Positions 43,047 through 55,651 of a stretch of 64,000 bases of DNA are shown piece by piece. The notes beneath the pieces are model-generated. The model saw only the letters and a program-made list of their open reading frames with translations. It did not search any database and was not told the DNA's origin. The stretch is taken from positions 2,672,976-2,736,975 of the forward strand of contig OX387187.1 in NCBI GenBank assembly GCA_947561395.2, read 5' to 3'. Within the stretch, counting starts at the first letter, position 1. Each line of letters begins with the position of its first letter. A program made the translations under genes and the position numbers. The stretch is from Buxus sempervirens. Its lineage: Eukaryota > Streptophyta > Magnoliopsida > Buxales > Buxaceae.

Positions 43047-46000
43047 CTATTGCCTGAAAGCATACAATCCAGTTCTATCATGAAACAAATAGTTTTTGAC
43101 TTGAGAAGGAATACTATCGAAAGACTCATAAAGAATCTTAGAAGGATGCTCACAACCTGCATTGGCTAGTGCGTCAGCTACAGAATTAGCTTCCCTGTAA
43201 ACATGTTGCACAATCCGATTGTTGGTGCTGAGCCTTTGTTTGAGTTCTTTCCATCAAAACAAAAATTTCCATGGGACTGAAGCCAAACCATTTATGATAT
43301 CAACAAGGGTCTTAGAATCAAACTCAATAACCAGATCCTGAATGCCATAATTATTTGCCATTCGAAGTCCATCCCTTATAGCAAAAAACTCAGCCAACAT
43401 ATTAGATTGAAATCCATAATTAGCCGACAAAGCAATAATGAACAAACCTGAAGAGGATCGAATGACTCCACCCCCTCCAGAAATTCCTGGATTACCTTTT
43501 GAAGCTCCATCTACATTCAAGATTGTTGGGGCATTCCTTTGTCTTAACCAAGGAACAAAAAGAGCTTTTGGGGGCCTGATATATGGAGAGAACAAGTTCA
43601 TTTGATCAAGAATCAGTGCTCCTTCAGACTTACAATTCCTATTAGGCTTAGTGAGATAAGCAAATTCCTGCAACCAACAATGGACATTGCTGATGATTTG
43701 GGTTGTTGACATTGAGGCTTCATCAAATCTACTGCAACATCTTGATAACCATATTTCCCAACATATTAAAAGAGGTGTAGCTTTAAATAATATTCCATAT
43801 TGATCATTCGAATTTTCATTAAACCAAAATGAGATTTTTGAAGGCAAATCATGTGAAGGATGGAACTAACGTTTAAAGCAGCTGGCAAAGTGAGACCAAA
43901 CTGAATGGGCAATATCACCAAAAGAGAAAAGGTGATTAAAAGTTTCTGACTTTTGGTTGGAGCAGCAATTACATTGAGAGCAAAGTTGGATACCACAACA
44001 TTGAACCCAATCATCTGTTGGAACAGCCCCCTTCAATAATTTCCAGAAAAAAATAGCAATTTTGGTTGGTACGAAATTTACCTAGATGCTTTTACTCCAT
44101 GCATAGTTAAGTTATATGTAATACCACTTTTTCTAATTATTTTCCAAGCTGAAAAAGTTGAGAAGAGACCTGAGGAAGATGCTGTCCAAAACGGCTTATC
44201 CTTAAGGTGAGAAGGCTGGTATCGGATATCAACAATTTGAGAAACAATATCTTGAGGAAGGACTTCATTAAGAAGATCTATATTCCAAGAACCATTCGGA
44301 TTTATAAAATCTATCACTTGAGAATCAAGAAGCTGAAAATTCTCACCTTGGACGTGTTCCACCAGCTTGCCAAGGTGAGACCATTGGTCAAACCAGAAAC
44401 TAACTTTGCCTTCTTCAATAGCCCAGCCTATGTTGTCTAAAATTATGTCTTTGACTTTGAGAATTGCTTTCCATATTTTAGAGCTTCCACTCCTATCTTG
44501 TAAATCATGAAAGTGCCCTGAAGCACAATACTTTGTTCGCATTAAATCAGACCATAAACTGTCCCCATATAATGCTCTCCAACCTATCTTGATGTGAAGG
44601 CTTTTCATAACATCTCCAACAGACTTAATATCAAGCCCCCCTTCAGATTTGGGAAGAGCTATTTTGTCCCATCTTAGCCAATGTTTCTTAGAGCCATGAT
44701 AAGAACTCTCCCCCCAGAAAAAATTAGCAAAGAGAATTTCAATTCTTTTCAATACTGCCTTTGGAAAAGGAATAGCTGAAAGAGAATGAATAGGGATACT
44801 AGAAAGGACACTTTGAATGAGTGTAACTTTACCTCCGTGAGATAGAAACTTTGATTTCCAACCACTAATACACTTGTGGATTTTCTCTAGAATTTCAGCA
44901 AACATGGGCATTGAAGAATGCCCATGGAATAAGGGAACTCCAAGATATTTGATTGGCAAGTAACTTTTCTGAATCCAGACAAAGATTGAAGCATATCCAA
45001 ACGAGATGGAGAGATTCTAGATGATGCAATAAAACAACTTTTTGACTTATTCACTTGTTGACCAGAAGCATCCTCATATGCTTTAATAAATTTCAAAAGA
45101 TTGACCATAGAAGATCTTTTACCATTAGAGAAGATAAGAATGTCATCCACAAATAGAAGATGAGACACTTTAACAGATATTCTTCCTGTATGTTAGTAAC
45201 CAAGGGAACCATCATGAACCAAAGAAAGCAACCCTCTACTTAAAACCTCTTCTGCTATGATGAATAACAAAGGAGATAAAGGGTCACCTTGTCGAAGACC
45301 CCGAGAAGATTTGAAGAAGCCACAAGCTGTACCTTTCAAAAGAACACTAAACCAGAAATTATTTAAGCACTGCATGATGATATTACACCAAGATTCCGAG
45401 AAACCGAATCTTCTGCAAACTTCTATAAGAAAATCCCATTCCATTCTATCAAAAGCCTTTGGCAAGTCAAGCTTAACAATAATATTGCTCCCCAAGCCTT
45501 TCCTGTTAATATCTTGGCACAACTCATGAGCTAACGATATACTATCAGATATGCATCTCCCTTTTATGAAAGCACTTTGCTATCTGCTAATGATGAAAGG
45601 GAGAATTTCCGAGAGCCTTAAAGCAAGAATCTTAGCAATAATCTTGTAAGAGAAATTGCAGAGACTAATAGGCCATGTGCACATGGGAAAATCACACACG
45701 GTGGGGCGCACGGACTTGCGTGCGTGCCTCCGGATGGGTAAAACAGGAATGTTGGAGTCGCCACTGCCTGATGGGGTGCAGGCGGACACCTGGGTGCCTA
45801 AGTTTGTCTATTGGGCTAGTCTGCGGCTTGAGATTCTAGGTAGGGTCTCGGTTACGGTCCGGGGAAGTCCGTAGACACCCCGGTCTGCCCTGTCGGTTGA
45901 CGGGTCCCATAGGTTTCTCCTGGTTTGAGTCAACTCACTAATTTCTCACCTGATTCCTAATCCAGCATGCAATTTGGTTAAGTCTAGCGGGACCACCTGA

Positions 46001-46785
46001 GTGGTGTGGGTCCCTTTAATTGATTTGATCTTGTTTATTTAAAGTGATCTTGGTCTGATTGGATGGGCCCCGTTGGAAGGCCCACGGATCTCCTTGATGG
46101 GCCGGGTTCGGCCCACATATCCCTTAATGGGCCTCAGTCTAATCCTGAGAGGCCTTTTGGGCTTTGGTTAGTTCAATTGATTTTATTTTAGGGTTCAGTT
46201 TGAAAGGATCCACTTACATTTTATTCCCTGGTTGGCCAGATGGGTTTGTAGGCCCATTGGGCAGGCCCACAGTGGTTGCCAAATGACTTATTTGGATTTA
46301 TCTTTTTAATTCTCAAAGTGGGCCAGACCTTGGGCTTGGGGCCCATTAGTCTGGACTTGGACCAGGTGGTCCATGGTTCAAATGGGTCATGGTGTTGGAC
46401 CCTACCCAGTTGGGTTGATGGGCTTAGTGGGCCCGATAGGCCCACACCCGTGGTCACGGCTAAACCATCCTTATGCTCAGCCTGCATGCTTCATTTTTGG
46501 GCTTTGGTGGGCCTCATAGGGTTTAGCCCATTTGATATGTTTTAATTATCTTGCTTATTTTCACAAATGATCTTGGACTGGGTGGGCCCCATTGGAAGCC
46601 CCACTAAGGAATCAAATTGGGTTATGAAGGCCCATGTCCCATTTTGGGTTTCCGGTTGACCCAGAAACCCTTTTGGTTCACCCGGTTCGGCTTGAGCAAT
46701 ACAACAAATCAGAAAACATTCAAAAATTGATTTTTAGTGAAATTTTCAAAGGAACCGAAATTCCATTTAGGTCACACCTGAAATA

Positions 46786-46853
46786 CAGTATAACTGATAT
46801 TGGATTTCGGTTATACTGTATTTCTGGTTTAACCGAAATTGAATTTTGGTTAA
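46786..46853 (-). repeat. Downstream palindromes of the Tat LTR
   Basis: ACAGTATAAC...GGTTATACTGT (46786-46820) and TTAACCGAAAT...ATTTTGGTTAA (46829-46853). They use the same stem word as the array beside the TATA box 3.6 kb away (1.3 kb once the nested solo LTR is removed). Confidence 0.75.
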
Positions 46854-47941
46854 GCCAGGAAACACCTGTAATTGACCTGTGATTTCGGGCAACCTGCAGA
46901 AATTCAATTTTTCACTTTTTTGACAGAAACCCCATCCTCTAGGCTCGTGGACATGTATAAGGCCTCCGTGGGCCCCTGTGTGGGCCCACAGTGGTTCGGA
47001 TGGAGCCATTTGGCTCTTCTCTTTGGGTTTTTAAAACTAAACACCAAGGGAATGGGCGGGGGTTTCCTCCCTTTCATGAACCAAAGTAAAGACCAACCAG
47101 GAATCTGGATATCCCTAGTTTGGTTTTCTTTATTCTAAAAACAATACATCCTACCTATACATGGGTAAAAATCAAGCCAAGTGGCCACGATGGGCATGCT
47201 CCAAAGCAAAACAAAAATAAATGGAGCAATAAACGACTAAGATCCATTAATACCTGGAAAACATTTTGTCCTATACTCAAAACTTCATAAAAACAGTTTC
47301 CTAAGAATGCTCTTCACAAATGACAACACATGTAGGCATACAAGATATATATGCAAAAGGGTTATCTACTCATGACCATAAACGGTGACTAGAAGATGAT
47401 AAACAAACTATAAATGCATTTCAGGTAATTGATCATGTCAATGTCATCTCACAAAACCTAACAAAATAGTCATGCAAAGAAGGGAAGAGGAAGGGGGCTT
47501 ACTGAAGGGAATACATGAGATGAAACACATAAGAGGAACATGCTCCTCTCCCTAAAGAACACAAATCCATAATAACAGCAAGATAGTAATCGGATTGTGG
47601 TTGGTTGACCCCATTTAAGAAACCAAAACTACCACCTACCCTCTCTTTATACTACCGATGCCTCCTCTCTTACCATAGAAGGACAATGATTCATCAAATG
47701 GCATGGGAAGATGAGGAAAAGGAGGGGAGAACATACCCATGGTGCACAAACGTCATGTTACAACATGCATGAAGACCAACTTGCTCCGAATCTTCTCATA
47801 TTCATATATGTTCAATAAAAGTTAGTAGGGAGACATACCTTAAAGTCAGAAACCTCATAGGATGGTGTTGGAATCCACTTGAAGCTTCAACAGCACTTGA
47901 GCTCCTCTCCAACTCCAGCAAAACCTCCAAAAGTCTCCTTC

Positions 47942-50297
47942 TGTGAACGCCCCGAACCCGGGTCAGTGCAAACCGGCACCCGACCCGAACCTGGTTTGCT
48001 ACTGTAACAACCCGAATTCAGTTCAACAACCAAATCCGAGGTGTTACTGGCCCATATCAAATATACATCAAGAATATACCAGACTAAAGAATTAAATAAT
48101 CCATTCAATTAATTAACTATCAGAGTGCGAAACAAATATGTGCGGAAGTGTAGTCTAAAAGCCTCAATAACCAATATAGTTACTCATCAACATCAAAATC
48201 AAAGTCTGGTAAAATAAAAGGGTCACTATCTCTCTCATCTCTCTAATACATCAAACCAATGAATAATAGTCTAATCAAAAGAAATAACTAAGTCTATATC
48301 AATCCTCTACCTCAGATAATATTCGGATAAAAGTAATCTTCCGGTGAATACTCAGCTATCTCTCCTTGGAAATCACTATGATCCCCCTCTCACGTATCAG
48401 CTGAAAAATGAAATAAAAGTAGGGTAAGATACGACTATCCCAGTAAGTAACACATGCATGATTAAACGGTTAATATAAGTAAAATAACAGTTCATGCACG
48501 ATTAAGCAATATCAACTAATCAGGCTCGTATAATCATTCGTATCAATCATGAATACAAAACAGTATGATAAACAGTTCTAAGGATGAATTTCAGAAAGTT
48601 CTATTATAAGAATCCAATATCAAAATCAATAGCATAATTCATACTTTGCTAGGATGCACTAAACAGTCACATCCGGCCAATATCTCAATCACATGCCTCC
48701 AGCATGTACACAATAATAATAACAAGTGTTTGTGATTTCAGTGTCATTGTAGGACTCACAAAGATAGATAAACCTTTTGAGATGATTCTCGACTAATCAC
48801 TATACCACCGTGCGGCTTAGGAGCAATGCTACTAATGATACTCAAGTCCCATGCAGCGCAGCTTAGACAAGAGCTGTAGTCACTGACTTATTGCACACAT
48901 ACCCATCAGAGTTGGCATGTACCACCAGCATGCAACACCAGAATCAATACATGGAGATTGTCACTTATCCATATGTACAGGAAATCACCAGCGGTTTACC
49001 GGGGTGTCCCTCCAGACATAGGACTTTCCCAGACAAACTAACTTGCAAAGGAAGCACGTCGCACAAGGGAGAAACTCAACTCAAATGACATATCCCTCAG
49101 CTATCTAGCAACAACTATGGATCCATAACCAGCTATGCCCACTAGACTCCAAAATTCCCTAAAATATAATAGTTCTATAAGGGTTGGTGCCTAGCAGCAT
49201 ATAAAGGTTAAATCTGTCAATTACTTCAATATTCAGGTCATCTGAGTTCTGAATTCTCTTTATGAAGTTTTCTGGTTTATAGTGTAATTTAAAAGATGTT
49301 CTGGTAATTAAATAATAGTTAGGTTTTCCAAAAACTAGATTTCTCACTTATGTTCAAAGTTTGGCAACTAATGTCCTAAATATCTTCCTAATTTATTTTT
49401 CTGTAAAACAGGGAATTAGATAATTTATTTTAGTCTTAAAACATCTTAATTAATCATTAAAATTGTCTAAAAATAGTTTAGAATTGAATCAGGTTCGAAA
49501 TTACGAAAATCTGCGAATTCTGCACAGAGCGCCTAGGATCGCTTAGGATCGCCTCAGCGGTCTGGGGTCTGCGGTAGTGCAATTTCAATCGCCGACGATA
49601 AGTTGTCTCGCGATCTTCAGTGGTCTAACAATTATAACTAGCGCCTAAGAGCGCCGTGGATCGCCGAGCACAGTCGAGGTCGGCGGTCCCCCAAAAACGA
49701 ACTGAAACACTTTAAAAACGTGATTTTACTCGTCCAATATCATACATATAACATTGATATCAAACTAAATACATCAATATATCATATAAAAATATGCTTT
49801 TGCGATTAAACGAACGTAAATACCAAAAACGAACGAAAACAGTGTCACCTACCTCTTCCACGATGGTTTCTCCTTCTCTTATCTAGATAATGACTAGAAC
49901 AGCAAGAGACACTGCCTAGAATAATGAAAACGAGCAACACCCTCTCCCTTTTCCTTCTTCTTCTTCTTCTCCTTCGGTCGTTCACGGCTTGTTCACGTTT
50001 GTCGCTTGCGGCTGACAATACCAACGAGAATACAAGAATTTTACGATTAGGGTATTAAGCTTATTATTTATATCTCTTGATCCCACATAGCTCACATGCA
50101 AACTTTCCTATACACACTGCCCAATTAGAATGCATACCTCGATATCTCCTGATCGGACAGTCGGATCTGCATCCAACTCTGGATCTTCACTAATTATATC
50201 ATCCCCTACATTAATAAAATATTTCCATCAATTATAACTCTCAAGAATATTATTTACTAATTTATTTTATTATTTAAGGAAAATTCGGGGTTTTACA
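47942..50297 (-). mobile_element. Solo LTR, Ty3-like family, TSD CCTTC, inside the Tat LTR
   Basis: + strand TGTGAACGCCCCGAACCC...GGGGTTTTACA, 2356 bp, flanked by CCTTC at 47937-47941 and 50298-50302. Same family as 53312-55651. Minus orientation shown by TATA (GATATAAATAA, + 50063-50074), donor GAAGAG|GTAGGT at 49852 and acceptor CATTTTTCAG at 48401. A GC-rich GCGCCTAGGATCGC segment lies at 49530-49690. No coding region. Confidence 0.92.
48401..49852 (-). other. Putative intron inside the solo LTR
   Basis: Donor AG|GTAGGT and acceptor TTTCATTTTTCAG on the minus strand. The sibling LTR keeps both sites (53772-55208). Confidence 0.42.
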
Positions 50298-50469
50298 CCT
50301 TCCAAGTGTTAGGAATGAAGAAGAAGGGGAGGAAAGGGGCTTAGGCTAGTTAGAATAGGGTTTTTGGGTGTTAAGAGAGGTTGGAGAGGGTAGAGAAGGG
50401 AGGTACGAGCAGGGTGGGGTGGGGGAAAAATTCAGGGAGCAGCAACCCCAAGCCAAATGGCTGGGGTTT

Positions 50470-50732
50470 CTATTTATAGACAGGAAAAAAGTAACCGAAA
50501 TTCAATTTCGGTTACACTGATTTGTAGTATAACCGAAATTCAATTTCGGTTATACCATTTTTATTTGTAACCGAAATTCAATTTCAGTTACTTTTGCACT
50601 TGATTAGCAATTATAGCTTGTCAGGTACGGATTCAGAGAATCTGTCGGGCGATTTTTTATTTCACTTTATGAACTGGAATTGAATTTCAGTTATACACAT
50701 TTTGCGTATAACCGAAATTTATTTCCGGTTAT
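50470..50732 (-). promoter_or_regulatory. TATA box and palindrome array of the reversed Tat LTR
   Basis: TATA CTATAAATAG (minus, + 50470-50480). Palindromes on the + strand: GTAACCGAAAT...ATTTCGGTTAC (50491-50515), TATAACCGAAAT...ATTTCGGTTATA (50528-50554), a third at 50567-50591, and weaker ones at 50671-50696 and 50707-50732. Confidence 0.82.
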
Positions 50733-53311
50733 TCTTCCAATATTTTTGATATTTACAGATTACCCCTTGAATTTGACCGATTTGACTGATTTGACACTTA
50801 AGATAACTTCAGATTGCCCCCTGCACAAATTTTAGTTTAATCCTTGAAATATTTTGCAGATTTTGGATATTTACGGATTGACCCTCGAGATATTTATCTG
50901 CGTTTCCTACCACATGTGCAGTTTCCGACATTACTGCCTGAAAACTTCAACTGCTCATATCTTCCTCATCCGGACTCCAATTTGAGCAAACTCAGTTGCA
51001 TTAGAACCATATTGGAGTCTTCTTATTCATTGGGGCAGGGCTAAGTAGCTGATTTGGGGTTTAACAGAAAGTCAATTTCTGCTCCCCCTCAAGTTTGACT
51101 GGCCTGTAAATCCTTCATCCGGGCTCCGATTCCTGCAAACTCAATTGCGTTGGAACTGTGTCGAGATTCTCTATCCATTGAGATAAATCAAGGTGGCCAA
51201 TTTTTACTTGATCAAAAAGTCAACTTTTTCCCCCTTAGGGTTTGACTTTCCAGCTAGGGTTTGCATTTCCGGCACTTCTGGGGCACAAAAATGAGGTGCT
51301 TACAGGCCGCAAATTATAAAAAGAACCAAGCTTATCCACCTTAGGAATAAGAGCTATGTGAGATGCAGTGAATGAAGTAGTAAGCATACCTCCATTAAAC
51401 AATTCAATAATAGCAGCCATTAAATCCTCAGCAATTATATCCCAACAACTCTGGAAGAAACAACTTGTAAAGCCATCAGGTCCCGGAGCACTATCTGGAC
51501 TTAGATCAAAAACAGCCTTTTTAATTTCGTCCATAGAAGGAATAGAAACCAACTTCTCATTAATGTTATCATTCAGGATTCTCGGTATGGAATCAACACA
51601 ATTGTTTATGGAATGAGGAATTGATGAGAAACAATTAGAAAAGAATGATACTGCTTCGTCATTTATGTTAGGATTACCAATAAACCACTCATTGCCTTGA
51701 ATCATTTGTTTCTATTTTCTAATCTGCAAAGAAGCATGGAAAAACATAGAATTTCTATCCCCTTCTTGAAGCCACTTGATTCTAGATTGCTGCCTATATA
51801 AAATTTCTTGTTGAAATATGCTTTTAATAAGCTCTTGTTTAGAAACATGAAGATGGTTAGCATTTAGCTGATTCCATTGAAGTTGAAGACTGATTTCCAG
51901 ATCTGAAATTTTAGAAGAGAGAGCCTCAATTCTACGATGAACATCCCCGAAGACTTCCCAATTCCAATTACGAAGGACAGCTTTAAGTTGCTTAAGTTTC
52001 CTTGAGAAAACAAACATTGGAGAGCCCATCACATTAGCATTCCAAGTACTCTTCACCACATCTAAAAAATTCTGATGAGTTGTCCACATCTTTTGAAATT
52101 TAAAGCTAGAGTAAACAGGAGGCCCCAAAGGCTACACCAATGATAAAATAATAGGACTGTGATTAGAGCACACCCGAGATAAATGCAAAACCTTGAGAGA
52201 AGCAACCAAATGCAATCCCTCATGATTCATCAGAAACCTATAAAACCTTGCCCATATTCTTCTCTGACCAATTTGCTCATTACACCAAGTGAACTTGTCT
52301 CCAATGAATCCCAAATCTTTAAGGCCTACACATTGAATAATGGAAATCATGCATGGATCTATTGTCAGGATTTCTGCCCCCATATTTTTCTTCAACATCA
52401 AGAATAGCATTAAAGTCCCCTCCTATGATCCAAGGATGGTTGACAGAAGAAGAAAAACCCAGCAAATCATGCCATAACTGACATCTCTCCAACACATTAC
52501 ACTTAGCAGAAATGAAGGATACTAGATAAGGAGTAAAAGAAACATTAACCCCTGGATTAACAAGAACTATAACATATTGAGAAGAGACATCAATGATGTC
52601 CAATCTCACTAGATCAATCCAAAAAATCCAGATCTTGTTGCCTTGTTCTTGATTGCAAAAAGTATTCTTCATCTTAATTCTCTTGGAAACTTTTTTACTT
52701 CTTTCCATGTTACACATTGGCTCAAGAATAGCAAGTAATTAAATTTTTTGAGAAGCAACATGAGACTTTAGCATATTGATTGAATCGGAATTTGCCACAC
52801 CTCTAATATTCTATATCATTGTAGATATCATAATCAAACAATTAATTAGATTTGGAAGAGGTCTTACCCTTAGACCTTGTGGTAATGCTTGATACACTTC
52901 TCCTACTTTTCTTCTTGGAAATTTGATTTGATGAGGCCATCTGAGGGTCTTCACTTTGAATATTGATGAACTGCTTATCCAGATTAATAAAAGTAGACTC
53001 AACACTTTTTGATAAAATACCTTGATCTTTAAGAAGCTGAGCCTTGGCTAAATTCAGTAAAGAATACTCATGCAACTGATCGGCATTAACCAAACCCAGT
53101 GACAAGACCTGAATTATGGAATCCGACTGTTTTAAACTAGAAATCTTATTTGTTTCTAAATTCTTTTGAGAAAGAACTTGAGATTTAGAAAGTTCTTGAT
53201 ACTTTATACTTTTTACGAAGACTTCTTTCCCATCTTCTTTCCCCTCTTCGGCAGCTTCTAAATAATGCTGAGATTTTTGAACCAAAGAATCAACATTCCT
53301 TTCTTCTAATA

Positions 53312-55651
53312 TGTAACGCCCCGAACCCGGGTCAGTGCAAACCGGCACCCGACCCGAACCCGGTTCGCTACTGTAACAACCCGAATTCAGTTCAACAACC
53401 AAATCCGAGGTGTTACTGGCTCATATCAAATATACATCAAGAATATACCAGACTAAAGAATTAAATAATCCATTCAATTTATTATACTATCAGAGTGCGG
53501 AAACAAGTATGTGCGGAAGTGTAGTCTAAAATCCTCAAATAAACATTAAAGTTAATCATAAATCATTAATATCAAAGTCTGGTAAAATAAAATGGTTACT
53601 ATCTCTCTCATCTCTCTAGTACATCAAATCCAAATGAATAATAGTTTATCAAATATGACTAAGTCTATAACAATCCTCCACCTCAAACAAGATCCGGATA
53701 AAAGTAATCATCCGGTGAATACTCAGCTACCTCTCCCTGAAAATCACTATGATCCCCCTCTCGCGTATCAGCTGAAAAATGAAATAAAAGTAGGGTGATA
53801 TACGATTATTCCAGTAGGTAACACATGCATGATTAAACAGTTAATATAAGTAAAATAACAGTTCATGCACGATTAAGCATTATCGACTAATCAGGCTCGT
53901 ATAATCATTCGTATCATTCATGAATACAAAACAGTATGATAAACAGTTCTAGAGATGAATTTTAGCAATTTCTATTATAAGAATCCAATATCCAAATCAA
54001 ATACATAATTCATGCTTTGCTAGGATGCACTAAACAGTCACATCCGGCCAATATCTCAATCACATGCCTCCAGCATGTATACAATAATAATAACAAGTGT
54101 TTGTGATTTTAGTGTCATTGTAGGACTCACAAAGATAGATAAACCTTTTGAGATGATTCTCAACCAATCGCTATACCACCGTGCGGCTTAGGAGCAATGC
54201 TACTAATGATACTCAAGTCCCATGCAACGTAGTTTAGACAAGAGCCGTAGTCACTGACTTATTGCGCACGTACCCATCAGAGTTGGCATGTACCACCAGC
54301 ATGCAACACCAGAATCAATACATGGAGATGGTCGCTTATCCACATGTACAGGGAATCACCAGCGGCTCACCGGGGTGTCCCTCCAGACATAGGACCTTCC
54401 CAGACAAACTAACTTGCAAAGGAAGTGCGTCGCACAAGGGAAAAATTCAACCCAAATGACATATCCCTCAGCTATTTAGCAACAACTATTGATCCATAAC
54501 CAGCTATGCCCACTAGACTCCAAAAGTCCCTAAAATATAATAGTTCTATAAGGGTTGTGCCTAGCGGCATATAAAGGTTAAATCTGTCAATTACTTCAAT
54601 ATTCGGTCATCTGAGTTCTGAATTCTCTTTATAAAGTTTTCTGGTTTATAGTGTCATTTAGAGTTGTTTTGATAATCAAATATAGTTAGGTTTTCCAAAA
54701 ACTAGGTTTCTCCATTTCTTTCAAAGTTTGGCAACTAATGTCCTAAATATCGTCCTAATTTATTTTTTTGTAAAACAGGGAATTAGATAATTTATTTTGG
54801 TCTTAAAATATCTTATTTAATCATTAAAATTGTCTAAAAATAGTTTAGAATTGAATCAGGGTTTGAAATTACGAAAATCGGGAAAATCTGCACAGAGCGC
54901 CTAGGATCGCTCAGGATCACCTCGGTGGTCTATGGTCGGCGGTGGTTCACAACAGGACGCCGACGATAAGTCTTCCAGCGGTCTTCGGCAGTCTAAGATT
55001 TATAACTAGCGCCGAGTACAGTTGAGGTCGTCGGTCTCCCAAAAACGAACAGAAACAGTTTTAAATCGTGATTTTTCTCATCTAACATCATTCTATCATA
55101 CTTATAACATTTATATTAAACTAAATACATCAATAGCTCATATAAAAACATGCTTTTGCAATTAAATGAACGAAAATACCAAAAATGAATGTAAACGGTG
55201 TCACCTACCTCTTGAACGTGCGTTCCTCTTCTTCTCTTCTCTAAACAATGATTCTCTATCACCCAGCAATACCCTGGACGATGAAGAACACAAAGCCCAG
55301 GCCTTTCTTCCTCCTTCTTCTTCTTCCTCAGTTGCTCGGTCGTTCAAGCTTGGTTTGTCGCTTGCGGCTGAAGCATACGAACGAGAATACAAGGTATACG
55401 ATTTAGGTTATTAAACTAATATATATACCTCTTGATCCCATGTATCTCATATACAACTTTCCTATACACACTGCCCAATCAGAACACATACCTCGATATC
55501 TCATGATCGGACGGTCAAATCTGCGTCCAACTTTGGATCACCACTAATTATATCATCCCCTACATTAATAAAATATTTCCATCAATTGTAACTCTCAAGA
55601 ATATTATTTATTAATTTATTTTATTATTTAAGGAAAATTCGGGGTTTTACA
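53312..55651 (-). mobile_element. Solo LTR, Ty3-like family, TSD TAATA, in LINE-B ORF1
   Basis: + strand TGTAACGCCCCGAACCC...GGGGTTTTACA, 2340 bp, flanked by TAATA at 53307-53311 and 55652-55656. Close sibling of 47942-50297, same orientation. TATA (minus) at + 55418-55428, donor at 55208, acceptor CATTTTTCAG at 53772. No coding region. Confidence 0.93.
53772..55208 (-). other. Putative intron inside the solo LTR
   Basis: Donor AAGAG|GTAGGT at 55208 and acceptor TTTCATTTTTCAG at 53772 on the minus strand, as in the sibling LTR. Confidence 0.42.

Larger units (their letters stand above)
45676..51304 (-). mobile_element. Solo Tat-family LTR in LINE-B ORF2, TSD GGCCA/GGCCG
   Basis: Minus orientation (TGTAAGCACCTCA at 51304 reading down, ending TGTGCACA at 45676). 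Flanks GGCCA (45671-45675) and GGCCG (51305-51309) differ by one base. Removing the LTR restores the ORF2 frame across NLRP|ISLC exactly. Without the nested solo LTR it is about 3.27 kb. It has the palindrome array (50491-50732), TATA box (50470-50480), a donor consensus (AAG|GTATG at 47838) and downstream palindromes (46786-46853). Confidence 0.92.
43047..52830 (-). pseudogene. LINE-B ORF2: endonuclease, reverse transcriptase, RNase H; split by a Tat LTR
   Basis: Minus strand. Endonuclease at about 52830-52140: IRGVANSD, LAILEPM (catalytic Glu), GGDFNAI. The SDH box reads SNHSP, so a catalytic Asp is replaced by Asn. RT at about 51560-44950: APGPDGF, IALIPKVDKLGSFYNLRP, then after the inserted LTR (45676-51304) ISLCNFSYKIIAKI, VKLDLPKAFDRMEW, SRGLRQGDPLSPLLF, catalytic FVDD (about 45150). 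RNase H at about 43450-43090: DGASKGNPG, MLAEFFAIRDGL, EFDSKTLVDI and REANSVADALANAG, interrupted by a TGA near 43254. Stops occur near 51712 and 45195, and a frameshift lies near 44955. A C-terminal RNase H is typical of one group of plant L1 elements. Confidence 0.92.

Noticed and set aside
51235-51304. C-terminal extension of the LINE-B frame at 51235-51705 (residues after NLRP)
   Set aside because: These codons are read from the inserted Tat LTR, not from the LINE. The true continuation is at 45670.
53312-53402. N-terminal extension of the LINE-B ORF1 frame ending at 53402
   Set aside because: It is read from the 53312 solo LTR. The real upstream part of ORF1 lies beyond 55651.
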